A stretch of DNA of 64,000 bases from an uncultured Lachnospiraceae bacterium. GTDB lineage: Bacteria; Bacillota; Clostridia; Lachnospirales; Lachnospiraceae. A program made the position numbers and the translations under genes. Below are positions 1-8,599 of the stretch, piece by piece. The notes under the pieces were generated by a model that was given only the letters and a program-made list of their open reading frames with translations, made no database searches and was not told the DNA's origin. Within the stretch, counting starts at the first letter, position 1, and each line of letters begins with the position of its first letter. The stretch lies in NCBI GenBank assembly GCA_946554445.1, contig CAMNSD010000013.1, positions 38,167 to 102,166 on the forward strand. Direction: 5' to 3'.

Positions 1-28
1 GATTACAAACAGAATCACGGAAGTATTA

Positions 29-50
29 AACCCCGCATAGCTGCGGGGTT
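29..50 (-). terminator. Terminator of tmcAL
   Basis: An inverted repeat (AACCCCGCA / TGCGGGGTT with a 4-nt loop) overlaps the tmcAL stop codon. On the minus strand it is followed by TTTAAT, a weak U-tract. The GC-rich stem makes an intrinsic terminator likely; it may also serve a convergent gene outside the window. Confidence 0.65.
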
Positions 51-1296
51 ATAGTTTTACTATGGGCATTTTGTATTCACTGATTTCAGAGGTGTCAGCC
101 TGTGCGGGAAATTTAGAACGCACAATACTTTGATAGACATGACTTGCATAGATATCCTTTTCCAGCATGAGCATACCCGTTGATGACAGTAGGTTTTCTG
201 CGTCCGCCAGCTTGGAGAGCAGGGGAACAGAAGCTTTTTGTTTGATGGCGGAAAGGAGCGGTCCTGCGTTTTCCCGGAATCCCAGCATACGGGCATAAAA
301 AATCTGATCTTCCGACAGGAAAAGTGAAAGGTCCTCTTGGCGAATCTGCAGCAGGATGTGCACCAGACTGCGGGCAATTCGGGTGTATGTACGATTTTTT
401 GATTTCAACAGGTCACAGAAGGATGAAAAATCCTGATACTGCGGCAGATATTTGACAATGCGGTCAGACAGTTCCTTGTCTATATCGGAATGCGCCGTAA
501 ATTCTCCGGAAGGTTCTGAGAGCAGACGATAGTGCATCAGTAGGGATAAATCGTCCGCAAAAATAGGATAAGTCCTAGCATATTGTTCTTCCATCAGCGT
601 GCGCGCATTGGCGGGCACCTGATTCAGAATCACATCTGGCCTGTCGGAAGACTGCAGTGCTTCCCGAAGTGCCCGCGCAGAACAGAAATCAGTCTGCAGG
701 CTGTTATCATGATAAGAAGAACCAGCCCGGCGGATGCTGCAGGGCGCGATATTGCTTTTTCTTTTTAAAATTGCCTTACAGTATTCAATGCCAAGGATAT
801 TGTTGGGCGTAGTTAAGATATCTATGTGAGCCGTCAGGTGGGGCGCGGAGGCCTCAATGGCGGCGTTTCTTGCCTGCGGATAGGAATGTCCCATGCGCAG
901 CTTGTGGTCCAATGTCTGTTTAAAGACTTTATTTTCGTGAAGCAGAAGTTCGGCAAATGCTCCAAGCAATGCTACATCACCGCACTCGCTTCCAAAACAG
1001 AGGTTGTCCACCACGCCCAGCTTGTCAAGAAGCGTTACGGCGCCGCCGGCAAAATATTCCGCGCTGCCAAGCGCATAGTAGGCAGGCAGTTCCAACACCA
1101 GATCAGCGCCGCTTGCAAGGGCAATCTTGGCGCGCAGATATTTATCCATCAGCGCGGGGGCGCCACGCTGGACAAAGTCGCCGCTCATGACGACAATACA
1201 GTAGTCTGCACCGGTGATTTCTTTGGCCTTTTTGAGGTGATAGGCATGGCCGTTGTGAAATGGATTGTATTCCGCAATGATACCTACAGTTTTCAT
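49..1296 (-). CDS. tmcAL: tRNA(Met) cytidine acetate ligase TmcAL (YlbM family)
   Basis: The 415-residue product begins MKTVGIIAEYNPFHNGH, the nucleotidyltransferase HxGH-type signature of the TmcAL/YlbM family. Family knowledge: TmcAL uses ATP and acetate to make N4-acetylcytidine at the wobble base of elongator tRNA-Met. Supporting motifs are SGDFVQRGAPAL near residue 40 and GIEYCKAI near residue 170. An upstream in-frame ATG (1321-1323) exists, but the conserved start is at 1296 and has a purine-rich AAAGGAT site about 10 nt ahead. Only 27 bp of native upstream DNA remain before the IS target duplication, so the original promoter has probably been separated from the gene. In related Firmicutes this gene commonly lies next to pta-ackA, as here. 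Confidence 0.93.
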   Translation of the reverse strand: MKTVGIIAEYNPFHNGHAYHLKKAKEITGADYCIVVMSGDFVQRGAPALMDKYLRAKIALASGADLVLELPAYYALGSAEYFAGGAVTLLDKLGVVDNLCFGSECGDVALLGAFAELLLHENKVFKQTLDHKLRMGHSYPQARNAAIEASAPHLTAHIDILTTPNNILGIEYCKAILKRKSNIAPCSIRRAGSSYHDNSLQTDFCSARALREALQSSDRPDVILNQVPANARTLMEEQYARTYPIFADDLSLLMHYRLLSEPSGEFTAHSDIDKELSDRIVKYLPQYQDFSSFCDLLKSKNRTYTRIARSLVHILLQIRQEDLSLFLSEDQIFYARMLGFRENAGPLLSAIKQKASVPLLSKLADAENLLSSTGMLMLEKDIYASHVYQSIVRSKFPAQADTSEISEYKMPIVKL

Positions 1297-1327
1297 GATT
1301 AGCGTATCCTTTCCCCTTAACACGATA

Positions 1328-1344
1328 ATAGACTCTCGGAATCT
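1328..1344 (+). repeat. Left inverted repeat of the IS
   Basis: The 17 bp match the complement of 3161-3177 except for one position (A versus G at the fifth base). It sits directly inside the GATA target duplication. Confidence 0.85.
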
Positions 1345-1517
1345 CTAAGCCTTTATTTATCAGGCTTCTATGATTCCATTTTTATTTTTTCTCCACCTTT
1401 TTTCAAAAAGCACTTGACAAATGCCACAAAATCTGCGGCGCTTCGCGCCTCTTAATTAACAAGGCATATCGTTTCGGCTCTACCGGAATAGTCTTTTTGA
1501 TTTGGAGGTGTGTTTCA

Positions 1518-3011
1518 TTGAAACCTATTAACATCGGCGGTCATTCCGCCTATCAGGATCATGTCCTGAAACAACTTCGTAAATATTATCCCAATGCTAC
1601 TTCTTCTTTCTCTTCTTCTACCTGGCAGATTCTCGAAAAATTTTGGGCTCTGGACTTATCTGCCATTGACTCTCTCATGCAGGACAAATACTCCGCTTTT
1701 GGTCCTGAACCAAGGCTTCCCTCTGACATGCTCCGAGCTATTCTTGTCTCTGTTGAATTTAAATTCACTTCTTATACTAGATTTGCCTCTGATTTAAAAG
1801 AGAACCATCTTCATGCTATCATTTCCGGCTTCCCTGTAGGTGACACTCCTGGTGTTGGCACTTTCTATGACTTCCATAAACGCCTTTGGCTATCCGATAA
1901 TAAAAATCTTTCGAATGCCATCCATCCTCCTAAGGAAAAACCCCAAAAACCAAAAGGCAAAGAACAAAAAGCTGCTCCTGTTGAAAAAGTCACTGTTGAA
2001 GAATTGTTTCATCTGTTCCAAGAAAGCCCTCCTTCTGATATGGCTCCATGTGCAAGACTTTGGGAAATCTTCAATACGTTTTTTCTTCAGACTTCTGTTG
2101 ATCATAACCTTATATCTCTCAAAGAGCTTGCTTTAGCCGGAGATGGAACTCCTGTTTCTACTGCCACACAGGAACGAAAGACTCGTACCTGCAATTGTCT
2201 GGAAAAAGGCATCCGCAATTGCACATGTGACCGCATTTACCATCAACCAGACTGTGATATTGGCTGGGATTCCCATCGCAGCCGTTATTACTTTGGATAC
2301 GACTTATACATGCTGACTGCATCTGATTCTCAAAACGATCTTCCGGTTTTTCCTTTCCTAAGTCCTGCCTCACGGCACGACTCTCATGGATTCTTATACA
2401 ACTGGTTTTCCTTTAAACAGATGCTTCCCGACGCTGTTATCAAGAAACTCCTCCTCGACTCAGCGCATGATGCGATGCCTTATTATGATTACTGCAAGGC
2501 TAACGGCATAACCCCTTTTATAGACCTGAATTGGAAGTGTGGACGGCCTCCTGTTTATAAGGATGCCATCACGATAGGCAGTGATGGCATTCCACTATGC
2601 CCTAAGGGGCTTCCTATGAAGCGGGCTGCTGTTGAGCCTAAAAAGGGACGAATCAAATATCGGTGCCCTAAGATCACTTGCAAAGGCGGTATCCCGCAAT
2701 GTACTTGCGAAGAGCCTTGTTCTGAGGCTAAGTATGGCAGAAACGTCCACCTTGTTTTAAAAGACAATCCAAGGCTATTTAATAATCCGCCTCGCGATAG
2801 TGCTGAATGGAAGATGGAATATCATGCAAGAACATCTGCTGAACGCTGTAACAAACGGGAAAAAACTGACTATAAATTAGAAGACGGCAGATACCGTTCA
2901 TCCATGATGTGGTACTGCCGCCTGTTTGCCATCATGATGTGCCAACATCTTGATGCGTGGGCTTTGCCAAAGTCATCCCCGCTAAAAGATCTCTTTGAGC
3001 AAGCCGCTTAA
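1518..3011 (+). CDS. IS transposase, DDE type, IS1182-like
   Basis: The 497-residue protein has an N-terminal region of the transposase InsH/DUF772 kind (LPSDMLRAILVSVEF, then a VGTFYDFHKRL segment). A split DDE-type catalytic core follows: AGDGTPVS near residue 218, LLLDSAHDAMPYYDYC near 320, and TSAERCNKREKTDYKLE near 450. A cysteine-rich stretch (CNCLEKG..NCTCD) lies between, and a second (CKGGIPQCTCEEPC) near residue 400 may bind metal. TTG at 1518 is chosen because GGAGGTG lies 8 nt upstream; the longer TTG-initiated frame at 1497 would put that site inside the coding region. No frameshift is seen, so the element may be active. Codon use is richer in T at third positions than in neighbouring genes, fitting a mobile origin. 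Confidence 0.88.
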   Translation: MKPINIGGHSAYQDHVLKQLRKYYPNATSSFSSSTWQILEKFWALDLSAIDSLMQDKYSAFGPEPRLPSDMLRAILVSVEFKFTSYTRFASDLKENHLHAIISGFPVGDTPGVGTFYDFHKRLWLSDNKNLSNAIHPPKEKPQKPKGKEQKAAPVEKVTVEELFHLFQESPPSDMAPCARLWEIFNTFFLQTSVDHNLISLKELALAGDGTPVSTATQERKTRTCNCLEKGIRNCTCDRIYHQPDCDIGWDSHRSRYYFGYDLYMLTASDSQNDLPVFPFLSPASRHDSHGFLYNWFSFKQMLPDAVIKKLLLDSAHDAMPYYDYCKANGITPFIDLNWKCGRPPVYKDAITIGSDGIPLCPKGLPMKRAAVEPKKGRIKYRCPKITCKGGIPQCTCEEPCSEAKYGRNVHLVLKDNPRLFNNPPRDSAEWKMEYHARTSAERCNKREKTDYKLEDGRYRSSMMWYCRLFAIMMCQHLDAWALPKSSPLKDLFEQAA

Positions 3012-3160
3012 ATTCATAAGCAATACCATTATAAACCATGTCGGGCACAAGGTCTATGAAAGTGCGCCATTTTTCATCGTTTATTACTTGTCATATCCAT
3101 TCTAGATAATATTTACTTTTCAAAGTTCATTCGACCAGTGAATCTTAGTCGGAAAGCTTA

Positions 3161-3177
3161 AGATTCCGAGAGCCTAT
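3161..3177 (-). repeat. Right inverted repeat of the IS
   Basis: This is the mate of 1328-1344, followed immediately by the second GATA copy at 3178-3181. Removing 1328-3181 restores a continuous tmcAL-pta intergenic sequence. Confidence 0.85.
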
Positions 3178-3181
3178 GATA

Positions 3182-3240
3182 GATTATCTACAAACAGTCT
3201 AACATAAAATGGTAAATTTGTATTGTTTTTTTATTAAAAC
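3182..3240. other. AT-rich residual tmcAL-pta intergenic DNA
   Basis: Nothing coding is seen. The stretch is AT-rich (a long T run near 3225) and probably held the original tmcAL promoter on the minus strand before the IS inserted, but I could not identify a clear -35/-10 pair there. Confidence 0.4.
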
Positions 3241-3284
3241 AGACAAGAAAATCCCTTGTCTATGGACCGGTAATTTTGTATGAT
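3241..3284 (+). promoter_or_regulatory. pta-ackA promoter with overlapping dyad
   Basis: A sigma-A promoter is readable: TTGTCT (3256-3261), a 17-bp spacer, TATGAT (3279-3284). A perfect 7-bp dyad, AGACAAG (3241-3247) and CTTGTCT (3255-3261) separated by 7 nt, ends exactly on the -35 box and could be an operator. T-rich DNA lies upstream. Confidence 0.7.
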
Positions 3285-3337
3285 AAAAAGGTGAAGATAA
3301 GCTAGGGGGCTTACGATATAAAAAGGAGGATAAAACT

Positions 3338-4339
3338 ATGTCTTATATCGATCTGATGAAGGAGAAGGCTAGAAGCGACAAGAAGACAATCGTGCTTCCG
3401 GAAACGAACGACAAGAGGACGCTGATCGCGGCCGCCAATATCATGAAAGAAGGAATCGCCAATATCATCATGGTGGGAAATGAAGAGAAAATCATGGATG
3501 GCGCCGGTTGGCTGGAAGTGGATTTAGAGGGCGTGCAGATTATCAATCCGGAGACAACGGAGAAACTGGACGAGTATGTGGAATTGTTATTTGAGACCAG
3601 AAAAAATAAAGGTATGACACCGGAAAAGGCCAGGGATATTTTATTGAAGGATTATCTGACCTTCGGTGTGGTGATGGTGAAGGCAAACGATGCGGATGGC
3701 ATGGTGGCCGGCGCCTGTCACGCAACGGCCGATACCCTTCGACCGGCCCTGCAGATTTTAAAGACAGCGCCTGGCGTGAAGTTGGTATCAGGCTTTTTTA
3801 TCATGGATGTGCCGGATTGTGAATTGGGGGCGAACGGCACTTTCCTCTTTGCGGACTGCGGCTTGAACCAGGATCCCACTGCGGAAGAACTGGCGGCCAT
3901 CGCAGACACATCTGCCAAGAGCTTTAAGAGTCTGGTGGGTGCCAAACCCATTATCGCCATGCTTTCCCATTCCACCAAGGGTAGTGCGAAACACCCGCTG
4001 GTGGACAAGATGGTGGAGGCCACCCGGATTGCCCATGAGCAGTATCCGCATTTGTGTATCGACGGTGAACTGCAGTCCGATGCGGCTCTTGTGCCTCAGG
4101 TAGCCAAATCCAAGGCGCCTGGCAGTGAGGTGGCAGGCAAGGCCAATGTGTTGATCTTCCCGAACTTGGACTGCGGCAATATCGGTTACAAACTGGTACA
4201 GAGACTGGGCAAAGCCGAAGCCTACGGCCCCATGCTCCAAGGCATCGCCAAACCCGTAAACGACCTCTCCCGTGGCTGCTCCTGGCAGGACATCGTAGGT
4301 GTAGTAGCATTGACAGCAGTTCAGGCTCAGTTAGCATAA
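3338..4339 (+). CDS. pta: Phosphate acetyltransferase
   Basis: This cytoplasmic enzyme (333 aa, the usual short monodomain length) interconverts acetyl-CoA and acetyl phosphate. The PTA_PTB family motif is clear near residue 270 onward: NVLIFPNLDCGNIGYKL, then GPMLQGIAKPVNDLSRG. The N-terminus SYIDLMKEKARSDKKTIVLPE is typical. The start has a strong AAGGAGG site. ackA follows after 31 nt with no terminator between, so the two form the acetate/ATP-generating operon of a fermenter. The promoter is at 3256-3284. Confidence 0.97.
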   Translation: MSYIDLMKEKARSDKKTIVLPETNDKRTLIAAANIMKEGIANIIMVGNEEKIMDGAGWLEVDLEGVQIINPETTEKLDEYVELLFETRKNKGMTPEKARDILLKDYLTFGVVMVKANDADGMVAGACHATADTLRPALQILKTAPGVKLVSGFFIMDVPDCELGANGTFLFADCGLNQDPTAEELAAIADTSAKSFKSLVGAKPIIAMLSHSTKGSAKHPLVDKMVEATRIAHEQYPHLCIDGELQSDAALVPQVAKSKAPGSEVAGKANVLIFPNLDCGNIGYKLVQRLGKAEAYGPMLQGIAKPVNDLSRGCSWQDIVGVVALTAVQAQLA

Positions 4340-4370
4340 ATATATTTTAAAAGAAAGAAGGTAAAAGCAC

Positions 4371-5567
4371 ATGAACATATTAGTCATCAACTGTGGCAGT
4401 TCCTCTCTCAAATTCCAACTCATTGACGCGGAGACAGAGAAAATGATCGCCAAAGGCCTGTGCGAGCGCATCGGTATCGAGGGCAGCCAGCTGGTCTACC
4501 AGCCTGCGGGCGGCGCCAAAGAGGAGACTGTAACCCCTATGCCCGATCACACGAAGGCAATCGAATTAGTATTAGGTGCGCTGACCAATGAGAAGACCGG
4601 CGTGGTAAAATCCCTGCAGGAGATTGGTGCGGTAGGGCATCGTATTGTACACGGCGGAGAGAAATTTGCGGCGTCAACCATCATTACGGACGAAGTGATA
4701 GAGGCTATTAAGGCCTGTAACGATCTGGCGCCCTTACATAACCCAGCCAACCTGATTGGTATTGATGCCTGTCAGAAGCTGATGCCGGAGACGCCCATGG
4801 TGGGTGTGTTTGACACGGCTTTTCATCAGACCATGCCTAAGGAGGCCTATCTGTATGGTCTGCCCTACGAATATTATGAGAAATATCAGGTGAGAAGATA
4901 TGGTTTCCATGGGACTAGCCATTCCTATGTGTCCAAACGAGCGGCAGAACTCTTAGGCAGAAACTATGATGATATGAAGATTATCGTCTGCCATCTGGGC
5001 AACGGCGCCAGCATTTCTGCAGTGGAGCATGGTAAATGTGTGGATACGTCCATGGGATTGACGCCTCTGGAGGGACTGATCATGGGTACTCGATCTGGGG
5101 ATATCGATCCGGCAATCGTGGAATATATCGCCCATAAAGAAAATAAGAGCATTGACGAGGTAATGACAGTGCTCAATAAGAAATCAGGTGTATTGGGCTT
5201 GTCCGGCGGTCTCTCTTCCGATTTCCGGGATCTGGAAAAATCTTATAATGCCGGAGAGGACAGAGGGCTTCGCACCATCAGAGGGTTTTCCTATCGTGTG
5301 GCAAAATATATCGGTGCTTACGCGGCTGTCATGAACGGTGTGGATGCCATCTGCTTTACGGCAGGCGTGGGAGAAAATAACCCCCTGGTCCGTAGTCTGG
5401 TCTGTGAGCGTCTGGGTTATCTGGGTATCACGCTGGATGAAGAGAAAAATGACATACGCGGGGAAGAAAAGGAAGTCAGCACACCGGATTCCAAGGTGAA
5501 GGTGCTTGTGGTTCCGACCAATGAGGAACTTGCGATTGCGAGGGAGACCTTTGCGCTGGTAAAATAA
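4371..5567 (+). CDS. ackA: Acetate kinase
   Basis: The 398-residue product has the acetokinase signatures: MNILVINCGSSSLKFQL at the N-terminus, GHRIVHGG near residue 88, VFDTAFHQTMP near 148 (catalytic Asp), RRYGFHGTSH near 178 and TAGVGENNP near 325. It makes ATP and acetate from acetyl phosphate and ADP in the cytoplasm. The ribosome binding site AGAAGG precedes the ATG. It is the second gene of the pta operon. No strong terminator follows; a 57-nt gap containing a repeat fragment leads to the next gene, so read-through is possible. Confidence 0.97.
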   Translation: MNILVINCGSSSLKFQLIDAETEKMIAKGLCERIGIEGSQLVYQPAGGAKEETVTPMPDHTKAIELVLGALTNEKTGVVKSLQEIGAVGHRIVHGGEKFAASTIITDEVIEAIKACNDLAPLHNPANLIGIDACQKLMPETPMVGVFDTAFHQTMPKEAYLYGLPYEYYEKYQVRRYGFHGTSHSYVSKRAAELLGRNYDDMKIIVCHLGNGASISAVEHGKCVDTSMGLTPLEGLIMGTRSGDIDPAIVEYIAHKENKSIDEVMTVLNKKSGVLGLSGGLSSDFRDLEKSYNAGEDRGLRTIRGFSYRVAKYIGAYAAVMNGVDAICFTAGVGENNPLVRSLVCERLGYLGITLDEEKNDIRGEEKEVSTPDSKVKVLVVPTNEELAIARETFALVK

Positions 5568-5577
5568 TAGAGGCAAA

Positions 5578-5604
5578 GGCTGCTTCACTAAGAAGGACTA
5601 AGTC
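5578..5604 (+). repeat. Half copy of an intergenic hairpin element
   Basis: The 27 nt (starting GGCTGCTTCACTAAGAAGG) match 34279-34305 at 24 positions by eye. The left arm present in the 34246 copy is missing, so this copy cannot form the long stem. Confidence 0.5.
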
Positions 5605-5624
5605 GCACACGGGAGGAAAGATAA

Positions 5625-6488
5625 ATGAGTATCTATAGATCACAACTAAGCAAATCCTTAGTCATTAACCTGTACAATGCACAGATTGCGAAGCTGGATG
5701 TCCCCTATAAAGATATTTTTGTGGAGACAAGTTTTGGCAGGACGCATGTGGTGGAGATTGGCAATATGGAAGGAAAACCGCTGATGGTTTTTCATGGCGG
5801 CAACAGTACGTCGGCATACAATCTGCTGACCAGCAGGTTCCTGTTAGATAAATTTCACGTCTATGCTGTGGATATCATTGGTCATCCAGGGAAAAGTGCG
5901 GAGAACATTCTGATGCCGTTTGGATATCACTATGGCAGATGGGCAGGGGAAGTGATCTCGGCGCTGGGATATGAGAAAATCTGCTGTCTTGGCGGTTCTT
6001 TTGGCGGCGGCATATTGACAAAACTAATGTGTATCGCGCCGTCGAAAGTGGAGCGGGCCGTGCTCGTCGTGCCGGCCGGTATTGATAACGCTTTTCCTGC
6101 CGACACAGCCAGGATGATGGTGCCGCTTGCCAAGTATTATCTGACAAAGGATGAAAAGTATGTGAAAGAGATGGCAATGTATATGGCGTTGTCGGAGAAA
6201 GTCTTGAAGAAGGATTTGATGGCGGTGATCAAGAATACATTAGATCATGTCAAGATTCATCCTGCTATGCCTTCCAATGTGGAGGTGGAGCGTCTGCATA
6301 AGTGCAAAGCTCCCACGCTGGTGATGGCGGCGGAATATGACTGCCTGTTCCCAGGCAGAAAGGTACTGCCAAAGGCGAAGAAAGTACTGCCGAACTGTAA
6401 AATACATTTGCTCAAAGGGCGCGGTCATATTGCTCCGTTGCATAAAAAGGAAAAACAGATTATTATAGACTTTTTGTTAGAAGATTAA
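5625..6488 (+). CDS. Alpha/beta hydrolase
   Basis: The 287-residue cytoplasmic protein has the alpha/beta hydrolase fold order: FHGGN oxyanion-side loop near residue 57, nucleophile elbow GGSFGG with Ser125, acid Asp239 in AAEYDCLFPG, and His268 in GRGH. No signal peptide is visible. The substrate cannot be deduced. GGGAGGAAAG precedes the ATG. It sits between ackA and an ABC cassette, and the stem-loop after it suggests it ends a transcript that may begin at the pta promoter. In many relatives ackA is followed directly by yceD-rpmF, so this gene and the next four look like an insertion in that order (inference from remembered gene orders). Confidence 0.85.
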   Translation: MSIYRSQLSKSLVINLYNAQIAKLDVPYKDIFVETSFGRTHVVEIGNMEGKPLMVFHGGNSTSAYNLLTSRFLLDKFHVYAVDIIGHPGKSAENILMPFGYHYGRWAGEVISALGYEKICCLGGSFGGGILTKLMCIAPSKVERAVLVVPAGIDNAFPADTARMMVPLAKYYLTKDEKYVKEMAMYMALSEKVLKKDLMAVIKNTLDHVKIHPAMPSNVEVERLHKCKAPTLVMAAEYDCLFPGRKVLPKAKKVLPNCKIHLLKGRGHIAPLHKKEKQIIIDFLLED

Positions 6489-6494
6489 AGGACA

Positions 6495-6522
6495 GCTGCC
6501 GGACGAAGCGCCGGCAGCTGCA
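6495..6522 (+). terminator. Stem-loop after the hydrolase gene
   Basis: A perfect 10-bp stem (CAGCTGCCGG / CCGGCAGCTG) with an 8-nt loop lies 6 nt after the stop codon. The trailing T-run is short (CATTTTAC), so termination efficiency is uncertain. Confidence 0.6.
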
Positions 6523-6617
6523 TTTTACACCCCTAAATTTACCACTTACTGCACATCCTATTTTCAAAAAATCTTCTGCGTGCTACCATGTGCTCATAAA
6601 AAAAGAGGAGTGGACAC

Positions 6618-7580
6618 ATGGAAACGGTAGTCAAAGTTGAACATCTTGTCAAACATTTTAAGGAAGTCAAGGCAGTGAACGATATCAGTTTCGGGATAGA
6701 AAAGGGAGAACTTTTCGGATTCTTAGGCGTAAACGGCGCGGGGAAGTCCACCACGATCAATATCCTGTGTACGTTATTGGCACAGACCGCAGGAACAGTA
6801 GATATCTGCGGATACCGACTAGGGAAGGATAATGAAGCCATCCGCAGAAAAATAGGCGTGGTCAGACAGAATAATTGTCTGGATGATTATCTGACCGTGA
6901 AAGAGAATCTGATGGTCAGAGGCGCCCTGTATGAGAAAGACAGGAGGAAGCTAAAACGGAGGCTGTCCGATGTCTGTGAGATTATGGGCTTGGAGGATGT
7001 CTATGGCCGGCGTTATGCCAAACTTTCCGGAGGTCAGAAGAGGCGGTGCGAGATTGCAGGGGCGTTGATACATGTGCCAGAGATTTTATTTTTGGATGAA
7101 CCCACCACAGGTTTGGATCCTGCCACCCGTAAGGCTGTGTGGGAGAGTGTGGGGAAACTCAGACAGGAGAATAAAATGACGGTGTTTTTGACCACCCATT
7201 ATATGGAGGAGGCTGCCAGGGCATCGGTCATTGCCATATTGGATGAAGGAAAAATCAAAGAGCAGGGAACGCCTTTTTATCTGAAAGAGCATTATGCACA
7301 GGATAAACTGAAACTGATACCGTCAGCAGGCAGGGAAGAACAGCTTTGGGACTCCCTTGTAAAAGAAAAATTATCCTGCCAGAAGAAAGAGGAGTATGTG
7401 GTATTGACGATCAAAAATAGTATGCAGGCAGTGCCTCTGCTGGAAAGGTACGGGACTCTGTTGGCAGGATTTGAGATGGTACAGGGAACAATGGACGATG
7501 TGTTTTTGCAGGTTACGGGCAGGGAAGCTGTGGATGATGAGAATGGGAAAGCGGAACAGAGCCTGGAGAAGGCTGTATAA
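6618..7580 (+). CDS. ABC transporter ATP-binding protein
   Basis: The 320-residue protein has Walker A GVNGAGKST (37-45), the signature LSGGQ (136-140), Walker B ILFLDE (156-161) and the switch His in TTHYMEEA. The C-terminal extension with MQAVPLLERYG resembles DrrA/CcmA-type exporters of the ABC-2 class. It would power the permease encoded 22 nt downstream. AAAGAGGAG precedes the start. The cassette ATPase-permease-LytTR-DUF3021 is a recurrent arrangement in Firmicutes in which the last two genes regulate the transporter. The substrate (drug, peptide or lipid) is not evident. Confidence 0.92.
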   Translation: METVVKVEHLVKHFKEVKAVNDISFGIEKGELFGFLGVNGAGKSTTINILCTLLAQTAGTVDICGYRLGKDNEAIRRKIGVVRQNNCLDDYLTVKENLMVRGALYEKDRRKLKRRLSDVCEIMGLEDVYGRRYAKLSGGQKRRCEIAGALIHVPEILFLDEPTTGLDPATRKAVWESVGKLRQENKMTVFLTTHYMEEAARASVIAILDEGKIKEQGTPFYLKEHYAQDKLKLIPSAGREEQLWDSLVKEKLSCQKKEEYVVLTIKNSMQAVPLLERYGTLLAGFEMVQGTMDDVFLQVTGREAVDDENGKAEQSLEKAV

Positions 7581-7602
7581 GTGGTCCGGAATGGGGAATG
7601 GT

Positions 7603-8514
7603 ATGGAAACTACAAAATTATTGATAAGTAGAAATATAAAGTTATATAGGCGGGATAAGGCGGCGGTGTTTTTCTCTTTACTCTCCATGTTGATCACCCT
7701 TGCATTGATGATATTGTTTCTTGGCAGCATGAACAGCGATACGATTGTAAACCTGCTTGCGGAATATGGCGGTGTGCGGGATGCGGTAAAAGATCGGATG
7801 AATGCAGAACATCTTGTACGAGTGTGGACGCTGGCCGGTATCGTGTTGATTAACTGTGTGACAGTGACCATGACGGTGATGGGCAATCTGGTACAGGATG
7901 AAGAGGAAGGACGACTTGCGTCTTTTTATATTGCACCGGTGGGCAGAGGCTATATTACATTGGGCTATATTTTAAGCGCTTGGTTGATCGGAGCGGGCAT
8001 GAGTCTGCTTACCCTGGCGTTTGGCAATCTATTTCTTATGGGGAAGGGTGAAGGGTTCGGCATACAGACTTGTATGGTCCTGACAGGTATGATTTTGGTA
8101 AACAGCTTTTTTTATGCGGCACTATCTTATCTGTTGACACTTTTTGTTCATAGTCAGGGCGCCTGGAGCGCCATACTTTCAATCACTGGGACACTGGTGG
8201 GGTTCCTGGGTGCAGTTTATCTTCCCATGATAATGCTGCCTGAGAAAGTGGGTATGGTCTTGAAAGCCCTTCCGATACTGCATGGGGCATCCATGATGCG
8301 CAGGGTGAGTGTACAGGGAGTGCTTAGAGAGACTTTTGCGGGGCTTCCAGCAGAAGTGCTGGAAGGATATTGCGAAGGCATGGGGGTTACTGTTTCCGTG
8401 AGGGGAGAGATACTTTCTGTGATGACACAGGTTGCATTTGTGGTATCCTTTAGTATAGTGATAGTGACAGCTGCCGTACTGATCAGTAAATATCGCTCTG
8501 TCAGGGAACGATGA
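7603..8514 (+). CDS. ABC-2 type transporter permease
   Basis: The 303-residue membrane protein starts METTKLLISRNIKLYRRDKA, the typical cytoplasmic lead of ABC-2 permeases. About six hydrophobic segments follow, the first at roughly residues 23-42. A large loop carries LVQDEEEGRLASFYIAPV, which resembles the coupling-helix region of this class. ATG 7603 is preferred over 7591 because GGGGA lies 5 nt before it. It follows the ATPase gene with a 22-nt gap and must form a complex with it. No internal stop or frameshift is seen. Confidence 0.88.
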   Translation: METTKLLISRNIKLYRRDKAAVFFSLLSMLITLALMILFLGSMNSDTIVNLLAEYGGVRDAVKDRMNAEHLVRVWTLAGIVLINCVTVTMTVMGNLVQDEEEGRLASFYIAPVGRGYITLGYILSAWLIGAGMSLLTLAFGNLFLMGKGEGFGIQTCMVLTGMILVNSFFYAALSYLLTLFVHSQGAWSAILSITGTLVGFLGAVYLPMIMLPEKVGMVLKALPILHGASMMRRVSVQGVLRETFAGLPAEVLEGYCEGMGVTVSVRGEILSVMTQVAFVVSFSIVIVTAAVLISKYRSVRER

Positions 8515-8599
8515 TATTGGTTTGATAAGATTAATAATTAGAATCATGCATGCCTATGCAAAGCCGGGCAGATGGGACTCTTAAGAACGGAAGGAAATC

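Larger units (their letters stand above)
1328..3177 (+). mobile_element. Complete insertion sequence, about 1.85 kb (IS1182-like)
   Basis: The element is bounded by 17-bp imperfect inverted repeats (ATAGACTCTCGGAATCT on the left, complement of AGATTCCGAGAGCCTAT on the right, one mismatch). Both ends are flanked by GATA (1324-1327 and 3178-3181), consistent with a 4-bp target duplication. It holds one transposase gene, a left non-coding end of 190 bp and a right end of 166 bp. Assignment to IS1182 rests on protein style, size and single-ORF organisation; the boundaries are read directly from sequence. The intact ORF and matching target duplication suggest a recent insertion. Confidence 0.88.

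Noticed and set aside
1414..1450. TTGACA at 1414 as the transposase promoter
   Set aside because: No -10-like sequence lies 16-18 bp downstream; that position is a GC-rich hairpin (GGCGC-ttc-GCGCC).
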